NCBI GenBank assembly: GCA_015060115.1
Contig: SUZB01000003.1
Location: 1-64,000 of the forward strand
Direction of reading: 5' to 3'
DNA length: 64,000 bases
Source: Rikenellaceae bacterium
Lineage (GTDB): Bacteria; Bacteroidota; Bacteroidia; Bacteroidales; Rikenellaceae
Both the position numbers and the translations under genes were made by a program. Below the pieces are notes generated by a model, which was given only the letters and a program-made list of their open reading frames with translations, ran no database searches and was not told the origin of the DNA. Positions 47,530 through 55,942 of the stretch are shown one piece after another; position 1 is the first letter of the stretch; each line of letters begins with the position of its first letter.

Positions 47530-48993
47530 TTGTCAGTCGAGAGATTGGAACATAAGGTCGTAAGCGGTGTTGTGTGGAGCTTTGCCGAAAAGTTCCTCAC
47601 TATGCTTGTGCAGATGGTTGTGAGCATCATCGTTGCTCGCCGCCTTATGCCTGAGGACTTTGGCGTTATGGCCATTCTCACATTCTTTACCTCTGTTGCG
47701 CTTACTATTGTTGACAGTGGCTTCTCGCAGACTCTTATACGCAAGCGTGAGCCTTCAGATAGCGACTACCGCTCGGTCTTTTTGTTCAATGTCGTTGTGG
47801 CATTGCTACTATATTTTGTGTTGTGGGCGTTGGCATCACCCATTGCACGCTTCTATGGGCACTCGGTGATTAGGGATGTCGCCCCTGTGCTCTTCCTACT
47901 TCTTCCTATCAACTCGCTCTGCGTTGTGCAGACCGTGATGTTTACGCGCGAGTTTCGATTTAAGCTCCTCTCGAATATTGTCTTTTTCGCATCGCTTGTT
48001 AGCGGTGTTGTAGCTGTCGCTATGGCAGTTGCAGGGTGCGGTATCTGGGCTTTGGTGGCTCAGCGCCTTCTGCAGATGGGCATCAAGGCGGTGGCCTTTT
48101 GGCTGATTAGGCGTTGGAGGGTTCGTGGTGGCGTTAGCCTCTCGGCTCTTAGGGATATGGCGCCCTTTAGCCTCCGACTGCTCGCTTCCGACCTTATAGC
48201 ATCTATATATAATAATGTAGCGCAGTTGTTCGTGGGTAAAATCTACTCCACCGCATCGCTCGGCTACTACTCCCAGGCGCAAAAGCTGAAAGACCTCGCT
48301 GTAATATCTACCGTGCAGTCTGTGCAGGGTGTTACATATCCCGCCTTATCGAAGCTCTCGGCCGATGAGGAGAAGTTTTCGGCTGGCTATGAGCGTATTG
48401 TGCGCCTATTATCGTTCGTCTTGTTCCCCGCTATGCTCGGCCTTGTGGCTATATCTTCGGATATGTTTATGTTGCTCCTTGGTGAGAGGTGGATGCCTAC
48501 TGTTCCCTATTTTCGCATCTTGGCACTGTCGGGTATGGTATATCCCTTAGCTATGGTTGGCTATAATGTGCTGAAAATCAAGAGCGATGGTAGGGTAGTC
48601 GTGCGCCTTGAAGTCGTTAAGCGTGTGGTGATGACCCTTGTTCTGTGTGTTACTATTCCTACGGGTATCGAGGCTGTGGCGTGGGGTATGACAGCTATGG
48701 CATTTGTGGAGTTTCTGCTGAATAGTGGCTTTGCACTCAGGCTGATGTCGTTTGGTGTGGTGCGCTTGGCGAAGGCGCTCCTGCCCTCACTGCTCTTGTC
48801 TTTGATTGTCTACTTTGGCCTTGAGATACTTAATCCCCATTTGGCGCATCTGAGTGTTGCTCTGCGCCTTACAGCCGATATCGCCTTGGCTGTGGTGTCC
48901 TATATCGCTTTGGCGTGGGCACTCCGACTTCGTGCCTTCCACGAGGTCATTGACCTAATCAAAGGTCTAATATTCAAGAATAAAGATAATTAG
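47530..48993 (+). CDS. Polysaccharide flippase, Wzx/WzxC-like
   Basis: Inner-membrane lipid-linked glycan exporter of the MOP/PST superfamily. The 487 residues contain about 12-14 hydrophobic helices. The start VSGVVWSFAEKFLTMLVQMVVSIIVARRLMPEDFGVMAI is characteristic (read in part), as is SLGYYSQAQKLKDL in the middle. The only reasonable start is TTG at 47530; the next ATG would remove the first helix. No sugar-transferase genes lie nearby, so its substrate is unknown. Confidence 0.88.
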   Translation: MSVERLEHKVVSGVVWSFAEKFLTMLVQMVVSIIVARRLMPEDFGVMAILTFFTSVALTIVDSGFSQTLIRKREPSDSDYRSVFLFNVVVALLLYFVLWALASPIARFYGHSVIRDVAPVLFLLLPINSLCVVQTVMFTREFRFKLLSNIVFFASLVSGVVAVAMAVAGCGIWALVAQRLLQMGIKAVAFWLIRRWRVRGGVSLSALRDMAPFSLRLLASDLIASIYNNVAQLFVGKIYSTASLGYYSQAQKLKDLAVISTVQSVQGVTYPALSKLSADEEKFSAGYERIVRLLSFVLFPAMLGLVAISSDMFMLLLGERWMPTVPYFRILALSGMVYPLAMVGYNVLKIKSDGRVVVRLEVVKRVVMTLVLCVTIPTGIEAVAWGMTAMAFVEFLLNSGFALRLMSFGVVRLAKALLPSLLLSLIVYFGLEILNPHLAHLSVALRLTADIALAVVSYIALAWALRLRAFHEVIDLIKGLIFKNKDN

Positions 48994-49000
48994 AGATATT

Positions 49001-49167
49001 TTTAAGACATTAAGACCATAAGACCTTAAGATTTTTTTTAGGACCTTAAGACCTAAGGACCTTAGGACATTACGAGGTCTGGTATCACATATTCTCTTAC
49101 TCGTCTTACTGTCTTATCGTCATACTGGTCCTAATCTAATATCTAGCAACTAACAACTAACAACTAA
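49001..49167. repeat. Family B copy B3 with D tract
   Basis: Left AAGACCNT octamers (49001-49070, broken by a T8 run), core ATTACGAGGTCTGGTATC (49069-49086) and right TCTTACTCG-type units to about 49135. CTAACAA heptamers follow at 49147-49167, ending just before the thiL stop. Confidence 0.8.
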
Positions 49168-49171
49168 TCCG

Positions 49172-50107
49172 TTAGAAGTGCGTAAATCCTTTTAGTTCTA
49201 TCTCCGAGGGGTTGCCCTCCTCGGTCCAGCGTAGTTCACCTGTGTCGGTGATGCGGCCAATTGCCGTAAGGCGTGTGCCTGTAGCTGTGAAAAACTCCTC
49301 TGAAAGGCTCTCGAACTTTTCCTCGGCTACGGTAAGCAACAGCTCATAATCCTCGCCTCCCGTTGTGGCATAGCGAATATCGTAGTCGGTAGGTATCGCC
49401 TTTAACTCAATCTCAGCACCCACCTTTGATAGCTCCATAATATGCTTGATGTCCGAGGCAATGCCGTCCGAAATATCCATCATAGCGCCCACCTCCTTGC
49501 GCCTACCGAGCCACTCGCCCTCTGCGATGCGTGCTTGCGCTATGCGGTGGTGGCGTGCTGCGGGGGTATCCATATCGCCAAACATAATGTCTACCAAGCC
49601 TTTTGACGATGCGCCGAGCTTGCCCGTAACGGCGATAATATCGCCCACCTTGGCTGCCGAGCGGCGCTTGATGCACCCCTTTGGCGCACGACCGATAGCC
49701 ACAACATTGATAGCAACCTTATCGCGCGAAGCTGTGGTGTCGCCACCTACCAGCGCTACGCCCGCCTCACGGCTTGCCTCATAGTAGCCACGCATAAAGC
49801 CCTCGGCCCACTCGCCCTGTGCCGACTCTGTGAGGGCGATGCTCAGTAGCGTAGCTACGGGCTTTGCACCCATAGCTGCCACATCCGAGAGGTTTACCAT
49901 AAGGCTCTTGCGACCCACCTCCTCTGCCGAAGAGGCGCCACGCAGAAAGTGGACATCCTCCAAGAGCATATCTGTGGTCATCACAAGGGCATCTTCGCCC
50001 ATATCGACAACGGTGCAGTCATCTCCAATAGGCTCGAAGCCATTGTGGGGTAGTGCACCGAACATCGAGGCTATGTCGCCAATGAATGAGAATTCAGATT
50101 TTTTCAT
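49172..50107 (-). CDS. thiL: Thiamine-monophosphate kinase
   Basis: Phosphorylates thiamine monophosphate to thiamine diphosphate. The 311 residues include GDDCTVVDMG near the N-terminus, TTDMLLEDVHF, NLSDVAAMGAKP, GGDTTAS and ISDGIASDIKHI, the usual ThiL acidic metal sites. It is transcribed alone on the minus strand; a family A repeat lies upstream of it. Confidence 0.95.
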   Translation of the reverse strand: MKKSEFSFIGDIASMFGALPHNGFEPIGDDCTVVDMGEDALVMTTDMLLEDVHFLRGASSAEEVGRKSLMVNLSDVAAMGAKPVATLLSIALTESAQGEWAEGFMRGYYEASREAGVALVGGDTTASRDKVAINVVAIGRAPKGCIKRRSAAKVGDIIAVTGKLGASSKGLVDIMFGDMDTPAARHHRIAQARIAEGEWLGRRKEVGAMMDISDGIASDIKHIMELSKVGAEIELKAIPTDYDIRYATTGGEDYELLLTVAEEKFESLSEEFFTATGTRLTAIGRITDTGELRWTEEGNPSEIELKGFTHF

Positions 50108-50154
50108 ACCTCATAAAGAGTTGAGGCTGAATAAAAAAGTGTATTTTGTGGTTC

Positions 50155-50283
50155 TTTGTTGTGATAAGGCATCATCTCCTTCCTCTAACGAACTATCAAT
50201 AGCAATGGGCAGTACGCCAAAAGTACAGCCCATCGCTATGAAATTCGCCGAGAGAGAAGCATCTAATGCCTTCTGACAACAAA
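50155..50283. repeat. Family A nested palindrome, copy A5
   Basis: A 129-base element with the variant ends TTTGTTGT/ACAACAAA, then AAGGCAT/ATGCCTT. The inner stem is ATAGC/GCTAT around ATGGGCAGTAC and GTACAGCCCAT. It lies between thiL and the lipoprotein gene at 50398, 115 bases from the latter's stop. Confidence 0.88.
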
Positions 50284-50397
50284 TTCGCTCGCCCTCAAAA
50301 TCCTCATTTACGCCTAAGTAAACTGCGGTTTTTCGGGCTTTGCAGGCCTAAAACTACATCTTTTTATTCAACCTCTTGGTATCGAAAGTATCTCTAA

Positions 50398-51663
50398 TTA
50401 CCTCTGTGTGCGGTCGTAAAACTCGCAGTTAAGGCAGTTGAATGAGCCCTTGATGGTGTGGCCGTTGTCGTCTTCGCAGTCGAGCGTAACGATGTAGCTA
50501 TTGCCATCTTTCTTAATCTCAATTGAGCCATCGGCAAGCGGAGCACCCTGCGACTGGTCTACATAATCCTCGATAATCACATAGTACCAAGAGTAGAGAT
50601 ACTTAGTGCCCTCAATCATACCTGCGATAAAGCAATTCTCCTTAAGCTCAAGGTCTGATGCTGCCGTATAAGTGCCCAAGACACTATCGGTGGTGTCCTC
50701 AAGCGAATCGGTGATAAGGTCAATGGTGAAATAGTCGCCATCGATAGGGTTCTGGCGCTCCATCAACGATATTGACCAATGAGCCTTGCCTGTTTCGTAG
50801 TAGTCGCCATAGTACATCATACGCACAGTGGCGTTGTTGTGCTCAAACGAGAGGTCGCTGGTAAGTTTTGAGCCATACTCAGGTGAGTTTACCACGCTGG
50901 GCACATGTAGCTCACCCTCGTATACGATGTGGTGAACAGTGCTATCTGTCATTGTTATCTCAGCCTCGAAGCGGTTGTCGGTTACGGTTACTGTGCCGTG
51001 GCTAAATACAAACGATGTCGTTGGATTGCCATCTGCATCGTTGAAGTGAGCCTTGCTATACTCTGCATCGAAGCAACCTATGGGGCAGTTGCCCGACTTG
51101 TCGAAGATATATGTACCATTGGGAAGAATGGGGTTGTCGCCACCACGATACTTTGCATAGATATCGAAGTAGTAGTAGATGCCCTCGGGAACATCGTTGT
51201 TCTCGTTAATCTCTGCATTACCGAGCTGAACGAAGTAGTTGAAGTTGTCCGAAGATGCCATACCGTAGTACTCGCCACCAAAGACCGTAGCCTTGATGTC
51301 GTAGTCGTACTTGCCCTCCTTGATACCCTGCTTTACATCAATGAGGCTCTCGATATCGCCATATGTAAGTCTCAGGGTTGCGGTGCGCTCCTCGCCACTG
51401 GTGTTGCGCTGAGCTGCGAAGGTTAGCTTGTTGTCGTATACCTCGATGTCGCTGATCCACCAAGAGTTAGCTACGGCCTTAAGCTCAGTATCGGCAATAG
51501 GATTTTTGATAGTAAACTCGATTGTGCACTCACCACCTGAGAATGGCACTACGAAGGGTGTCTCTGAGTTGATAACAAGCTTTGTCGTAGTATCCTCAAC
51601 CTGTTTCTCGCACGATACGAGCAGAATGAGCGACATAGCTACAATTGTTAGAAGTCGTTTCAT
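50398..51663 (-). CDS. BACON-domain surface lipoprotein
   Basis: A 421-residue lipoprotein (signal ending LILLVSC). Residues ~30-115 form a BACON domain (VPFSGGECTIEFTIKN ... NSWWISDI ... LRLTYGDIESLIDVKQ). The C-terminal ~300 residues match the gene at 23586-24830 in layout, including GEYYG/SLYYG and HHIVYEG. It therefore belongs to a paralogous pair. Likely surface-exposed; ligand unknown. It has its own promoter. Confidence 0.8.
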   Translation of the reverse strand: MKRLLTIVAMSLILLVSCEKQVEDTTTKLVINSETPFVVPFSGGECTIEFTIKNPIADTELKAVANSWWISDIEVYDNKLTFAAQRNTSGEERTATLRLTYGDIESLIDVKQGIKEGKYDYDIKATVFGGEYYGMASSDNFNYFVQLGNAEINENNDVPEGIYYYFDIYAKYRGGDNPILPNGTYIFDKSGNCPIGCFDAEYSKAHFNDADGNPTTSFVFSHGTVTVTDNRFEAEITMTDSTVHHIVYEGELHVPSVVNSPEYGSKLTSDLSFEHNNATVRMMYYGDYYETGKAHWSISLMERQNPIDGDYFTIDLITDSLEDTTDSVLGTYTAASDLELKENCFIAGMIEGTKYLYSWYYVIIEDYVDQSQGAPLADGSIEIKKDGNSYIVTLDCEDDNGHTIKGSFNCLNCEFYDRTQR

Positions 51664-51707
51664 AATGTTTAATGAATATAGGTTAATAACTTATTGTCTG
51701 CGTGCTA

Positions 51708-51739
51708 CAAAGGTAACTCTTTATCACGAATTGTGCAAA
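51708..51739 (-). promoter_or_regulatory. Promoter of the 50.4-kb lipoprotein gene
   Basis: The minus strand reads TACCTTTG (51708-51715) and TTTG (51736-51739), 20 bases apart. The leader is about 40 bases. Confidence 0.75.
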
Positions 51740-51794
51740 TAGCAGTGGGAAATGTCCTACAAAAATAGCGCAATGCACCCATCGCCTTTTGTAA

Positions 51795-51866
51795 AAAAGA
51801 TTTAGGGAGATTTAGCAACTTTGCACTCGTTTGGCAACCCTTACCTTATCTCCCTAATCTCTCTAT
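51795..51866. repeat. Possible decayed family C element
   Basis: GATTTAGGGAGATTTAG and TATCTCCCTAATCTCTC resemble inverted family C arms, but the GCGC core is absent. It lies just past the stop of the gene at 51879 and may act as its terminator. Confidence 0.4.
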
Positions 51867-51878
51867 TTGGCCGTTGTA

Positions 51879-53264
51879 CTACTCAACTTTGAAGCGGTAA
51901 GCGGCACGCGCAGTGTAAACATTGTCCTTCTTGGGATCGAGACACACTACGCTATCGTTCATAAAGGCAACAACCTCAACAAGGTCTTCAGAGGTCTCGT
52001 TAGATGACCAGTAGTAGGTCTCGCAGAAGGGCTCGCCTCCATTCTCTACGATAAACTCGTTGTACTTAGCTACGCTCGGTGCTTTGAAGTCACGCTCGCC
52101 ATTGGTGAGCATCTCCCACATCCAGTGCAACTCGGTAGACGATGGCAAGAACCAACCCTCGCCGTGCGCCTTACACCACTTGAAAGCGGGGTAGTCGTCG
52201 ATGTTCATACCGAAGTAGTCGAAGGGGTCGTTGGTGTTGTAATCGCCACGCTGCGATGTACAGTTGCACCATTCATACTTTGTTGACCACTGCAAATCCT
52301 CCTCGTCCATTGAGAAGAGGTAGCAGTAGGTGTTGCCATTGTTGTCAGACTTAATGGCAAAGATTACACCCTTAACGCCATTTACCTCGTGGATAGCGCC
52401 AATCTCATACTTGCCGACCAACTCAGGGTCGTATACATCGATGTTTACGGCAGTGCCAGTGGTCTGATCATTGTAGCGGGCACGGAACGAGTATGAGCCA
52501 ACGGTGGTGCTTGAGAAGGTGTTGCCCTCAACGGTTACACCCTCGTGGTTGCTGCAGTAAATCTCGGCATCGGCAGTTACATCGTCCTCGCCATAGAATA
52601 CGGTAAATGTTACCTTCTCCGAGCCATCAGCCTTGATGCGGTTTACATCAGACTGAATCTTGAGTGTCTTCTGCACGGGAGCCTCCACAGCGGTAGCGAC
52701 AACCTTAACCTCGTTAGACTTCACACCCTCATAGTTGGCAACAAATACAAACTCACCGGCAACATCCGTAGTAAATGTGTTGCCCTCAAGCTCCGAGTTG
52801 TAGTTGATAACGGTAATCTTTACCTCCGAGCTCTTATCCTCGCCATCAACCTTTACGGTGAATGTTGCAGTATCGCTGTTGTCGGCAACAATCTCGCTCT
52901 TGTCTACAGAGAGCTCCACTGCGGGAATGGGTGCCTCAACAGCAACAGCAGTGATAGTTACGGTCTCAGATGTGAAACCCTTGTATGCCGCCTTGAAGCT
53001 GTACTCGCCAGCAACAGCTGTCTTGAATGTTGTGCCCTCGACAATAGAGTTGTCATTAAGGCAGATAATCTGTGCATCCTCCGCCACAGCGCCATCTACC
53101 TTAACGGTGAATGTCGCCTGCTCCTCGCCATCTGCCATAATTGAGTTCTTGTCTACAGATAGCTCTACATTGTACTCCTTGTTCTCAGTAGTCTCGTTGC
53201 CCTCGCAAGCCACAAAGCCAAATGCAAGAGCTATGATTGCAAAAATATTAAAAAATCTCTTCAT
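51879..53264 (-). CDS. Lipoprotein with Ig-like repeats and a lectin-like C-terminal domain
   Basis: A 461-residue lipoprotein (signal ending FGFVAC). Three ~90-residue Ig-like repeats follow, each opening VELSVDKxxIxADGxxxxTFTVxVDG and closing GEYSFKAxY. The C-terminal ~170 residues (GAIHEVNGVKGVIF ... GEGWFLPSSTELHWMWEML ... YYWSSNE) resemble the DUF1566/FISUMP-like, C-type-lectin-related domains found on surface proteins. It starts 17 bases after the preceding lipoprotein gene, so the two are co-transcribed. Adhesion or glycan binding is inference. Confidence 0.78.
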   Translation of the reverse strand: MKRFFNIFAIIALAFGFVACEGNETTENKEYNVELSVDKNSIMADGEEQATFTVKVDGAVAEDAQIICLNDNSIVEGTTFKTAVAGEYSFKAAYKGFTSETVTITAVAVEAPIPAVELSVDKSEIVADNSDTATFTVKVDGEDKSSEVKITVINYNSELEGNTFTTDVAGEFVFVANYEGVKSNEVKVVATAVEAPVQKTLKIQSDVNRIKADGSEKVTFTVFYGEDDVTADAEIYCSNHEGVTVEGNTFSSTTVGSYSFRARYNDQTTGTAVNIDVYDPELVGKYEIGAIHEVNGVKGVIFAIKSDNNGNTYCYLFSMDEEDLQWSTKYEWCNCTSQRGDYNTNDPFDYFGMNIDDYPAFKWCKAHGEGWFLPSSTELHWMWEMLTNGERDFKAPSVAKYNEFIVENGGEPFCETYYWSSNETSEDLVEVVAFMNDSVVCLDPKKDNVYTARAAYRFKVE

Positions 53265-53281
53265 ACTATACCTAACTTTTT

Positions 53282-54826
53282 TTACTGTGCATTATCAAAC
53301 AAATCGGGAGTTACGCGAACAGCAAACTGTGTTGCTGTGTTCTCCTCGTTGAGTACCTCAAAGAAGAATACATAATCATCTTTGTCAAAGCCTGTGAACG
53401 AGATTGTAGCACCCTCGGTGGTCTTTGCTGCGGCCAATGTCTCCTCGCCAACGGGCTTGCGGAACATAAAGAAGGCCTGAATCTGCGACCAGTCGTTGGG
53501 GTCCCAATACTTCTCGAACTCGTAGTTATTCCAAAGCTGTGCGCCAGCAAGAAGGTCTACGGCGTATTCGTTAGTCTTAACAACGAAGTTTACTGTGTAG
53601 CTGAAGCCATCTTTAACGATAATGGGCTCAGATACCTCAAGGGTAGCTGCTGCATCTGCCGAAGGAGCCTGAGTCTTGAACTCGACAGCCACATAGTTGT
53701 AGTCGTAAACCTCGGTAGGATCGGTAATCGAGGGGTCTACATAGAACAATACCGCAACATACTCTGTGTCGTTGTTGAGGGGCTCGTATGCTGTAATGGT
53801 GTTAGAGCCCTGCTTGCCGAGCTTGTCGGTCTGGATAATGTCGCCAAAGCCGTAGCCCTGCTCAACAGCGATGTTGTTGAGACCGAAGTAGCTACGCATC
53901 ACGATGTTTGCCTTAGCCTCCGTTGCCAAGGTCTGCTCGTATGAGCTCTTTGTCCAAATGTAGTATGTCCAGTGTGCATCCTCACCAAGTGCGGGGGTTA
54001 CATCCAACGAGAAGTTGGTGTGTGTGGTTGTGAGGTTGTCGGTAACGAACAATGAGTTGGGGTCGATAGGCTCACCCTCAGGCGTGGTAAATGCCTTGCG
54101 GAAGAGCTTCATCTCTGCCGACTGGTTGTGCATATCCTCCCAGTTCTCGAAGTTGAACGCTACGGCGAGGTAGTCGGTCTCGGCAGCAAGACGGCAGTTG
54201 AGAGTGGTCTCGCCCTGAGTAATCCAGTCGCCAGAGTTAGGGTTCTCGATGATGTACTCAAAAATCTGATAGTCATCGTTGTAGATGCCAAAGGCGTCGA
54301 GCTCCATCTTGGTAATCACGCGGAAGTAGTAGCGATTAGCCGATGTGTTGGGCTTGGCGATAGCTGTTGCCGATGTAGCCTTGATATCCTTGATCTCGAT
54401 CTCAATCTCGAACTCATCAGCAGGAATAGGCTCAGAAGTTGCCTCGGTAGTAAGGGTGTAGCGTACTACCTTCTTGGTCTCGGTTACAGCGAAAGCCACA
54501 GCGGTGTACTCAGTATTTGACTTAAGACCCTGTGCAACGAGGAACTGAGGACCCTTCTTGAGCTTGAGATCGTCTGCTGCAAGCATCTCCTCGATAATCT
54601 CTGAATCCGCCTTGTCGGCAATCGTAGCGCTCTCTACGATCGAAGCAACATAGTTGGCTGTTGCATCCGAGGGGATAACCTGAACCTCAGCTGTTGTAGC
54701 TGTGGTCTTGGCATTCTGGAACTGGAAGGTAACACCCGATGTAGGCTCTTCCTGGGAGGGCTTGTCGCAGCTAATAGCAAACAGAGCCACAAAAGCCACC
54801 ATCATCATCGAAATAAATTTTCTCAT
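53282..54826 (-). CDS. Surface lipoprotein with repeated beta modules
   Basis: A 514-residue lipoprotein; ATG 54826 starts the signal (ending VALFAISC). Four ~110-residue beta-rich modules follow, each with a (T)xAxVxxxPSxxxxYV-like pattern and TEYxAVAF, similar to modules in the operon at 23.6-28.3 kb. No catalytic residues are recognised. An upstream in-frame start at 54904 is less likely because it puts 26 charged residues before the signal. First gene of a two-lipoprotein unit. Confidence 0.75.
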   Translation of the reverse strand: MRKFISMMMVAFVALFAISCDKPSQEEPTSGVTFQFQNAKTTATTAEVQVIPSDATANYVASIVESATIADKADSEIIEEMLAADDLKLKKGPQFLVAQGLKSNTEYTAVAFAVTETKKVVRYTLTTEATSEPIPADEFEIEIEIKDIKATSATAIAKPNTSANRYYFRVITKMELDAFGIYNDDYQIFEYIIENPNSGDWITQGETTLNCRLAAETDYLAVAFNFENWEDMHNQSAEMKLFRKAFTTPEGEPIDPNSLFVTDNLTTTHTNFSLDVTPALGEDAHWTYYIWTKSSYEQTLATEAKANIVMRSYFGLNNIAVEQGYGFGDIIQTDKLGKQGSNTITAYEPLNNDTEYVAVLFYVDPSITDPTEVYDYNYVAVEFKTQAPSADAAATLEVSEPIIVKDGFSYTVNFVVKTNEYAVDLLAGAQLWNNYEFEKYWDPNDWSQIQAFFMFRKPVGEETLAAAKTTEGATISFTGFDKDDYVFFFEVLNEENTATQFAVRVTPDLFDNAQ

Positions 54827-54916
54827 AGTAGTTTTAGTTATATATTTATTGAAATTTCGTCTTTTGAGGTCGATGATTGCTATGTAACGAACACACAATC
54901 TCAACCTCCTAACTCA

Positions 54917-54946
54917 CAAAAATAGTAAAACTATTTTAATTACAAA
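54917..54946 (-). promoter_or_regulatory. Promoter of the two-lipoprotein unit
   Basis: The minus strand reads TATTTTTG (54917-54924) and TTTG (54943-54946), 18 bases apart. The leader to 54826 is about 85 bases. Confidence 0.65.
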
Positions 54947-55008
54947 ACTGGTTTGCTCTTTTTGCTCAGATTTTTCGTATTATTAGCTTAAAAATATTGG
55001 TATTCGAC

Positions 55009-55039
55009 TTGCATATTATCTACATATTTATTACCTTTG
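55009..55039 (+). promoter_or_regulatory. Promoter of argR
   Basis: TTG (55009-55011), a 20-base spacer and TACCTTTG (55032-55039). The leader is about 64 bases. Confidence 0.7.
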
Positions 55040-55109
55040 CAGTGGCTATACGCAATATAAAGCCGATGCGGTTAGTTAGATATGCAATAATTATTAAACT
55101 TTTCAAGAG

Positions 55110-55574
55110 ATGAACCAGAAGACACATCGCCTTTCGGTAATTAGAAAAATTATTCGTTCAGAGTATATTTCTTCACAAGATGAGCTTATTGAGCGTCTTG
55201 AGGAGAGTGGTGTAAGCATCACTCAGTCTACGCTTTCGCGCGACCTTAAGTTTATGCATGTGGCTAAAATTCCCCACAAGGAGAAGGGCTATGTATATGT
55301 CTTGCCCAACTCTTCGCGCAATGATATTGGTGTCTCTACTAATCTCTCGGACAACATCACCGACATCGCATTTTCGGGCAATATGTGCGTAATCACCACC
55401 AAACCCGGCTATGCCAGTGCCATATCGGTACCTATCGACAGTCGTGGCATCTACGAGATATTGGGTACTATTGCCGGCGACAACACCATTCTCCTAATCC
55501 TCCGCGAGGGTTTCGATATGGATATGTTGATGGAGCAGTTGTGTGCCTTGTTTCCAACATTAAAGAGCCTATAA
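55110..55574 (+). CDS. argR: Arginine repressor ArgR
   Basis: Arginine-responsive DNA-binding regulator. The 154-residue protein has the winged-helix N-terminus (HRLSVIRKIIRSEYISSQDELIERL ... ITQSTLSRDLKFMHV, quoted in part). The C-terminal hexamer/arginine domain contains GTIAGDNTILLILREG, where the Asp of GDNT contacts arginine in this family. No arginine genes lie next to it. The stop codon abuts family A copy A3. Confidence 0.93.
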   Translation: MNQKTHRLSVIRKIIRSEYISSQDELIERLEESGVSITQSTLSRDLKFMHVAKIPHKEKGYVYVLPNSSRNDIGVSTNLSDNITDIAFSGNMCVITTKPGYASAISVPIDSRGIYEILGTIAGDNTILLILREGFDMDMLMEQLCALFPTLKSL

Positions 55575-55703
55575 ATTTCTTGTGATAAGGGGCATCCTTC
55601 GAACTATCCCAAAAAAGTTGCCGTCAATGAGCAGTACGCCAAGTACAGCCCATCGACGGCAATTTTGCGATAGTCCAAATTATGCCCCTTCTGACAAGAA
55701 ATT
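55574..55703. repeat. Family A nested palindrome, copy A3
   Basis: A 130-base element with ends AATTTCTTGT/ACAAGAAATT. Nested stems are GGGGCAT/ATGCCCC, ACTATC/GATAGT and TTGCCGTC/GACGGCAA, then ATGAGCAGTAC with GTACAGCCCAT. It starts on the last base of the argR stop codon. Confidence 0.9.
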
Positions 55704-55729
55704 GGCTGAGTGCTGACTGGATGCAAGTC

Positions 55730-55838
55730 TATTAGGGAGTTTAGGGAGTTTAATGAGTGTAGGGAGCTTAAGGATAAATGTCGGTAGCGCTTACACTAAC
55801 TTCTCTAAATTCCCTAATTTCCCTAAACTCTCTTTATT
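55730..55838. repeat. Family C repeat, copy C2
   Basis: TTTAGGGAG-type nonamers, core AAATGTCGGTAGCGC (55777-55791) and TTCCCTAAA-type nonamers. It follows A3 through the linker GGCTGAGTGCTGACTGGA. Confidence 0.85.
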
Positions 55839-55935
55839 AATGCGCCACTTTTACCCCTTAGATCCCTTTTGCCCCTTGGGGCGTTAGCCCGCAGGCGAAA
55901 CGCCTGCTCTCTACCAACTACCAACTACCAACTCT
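55839..55935. repeat. Pyrimidine-rich linker, GCAGGCG hairpin and D-like tract
   Basis: TTTTACCCCTTAGA and CCCCTTGGGGCGTTAGCC lead to the perfect hairpin GCAGGCG-AAA-CGCCTGC (55891-55907), then CTACCAA heptamers. Nearly the same string follows C3 at 61181-61270. Confidence 0.8.
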
Positions 55936-55942
55936 CCTCTCC

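Noticed and set aside
49020..49040. T8 run in B3 as a terminator
   Set aside because: No GC-rich stem precedes it; it is a break in the family B octamer array.
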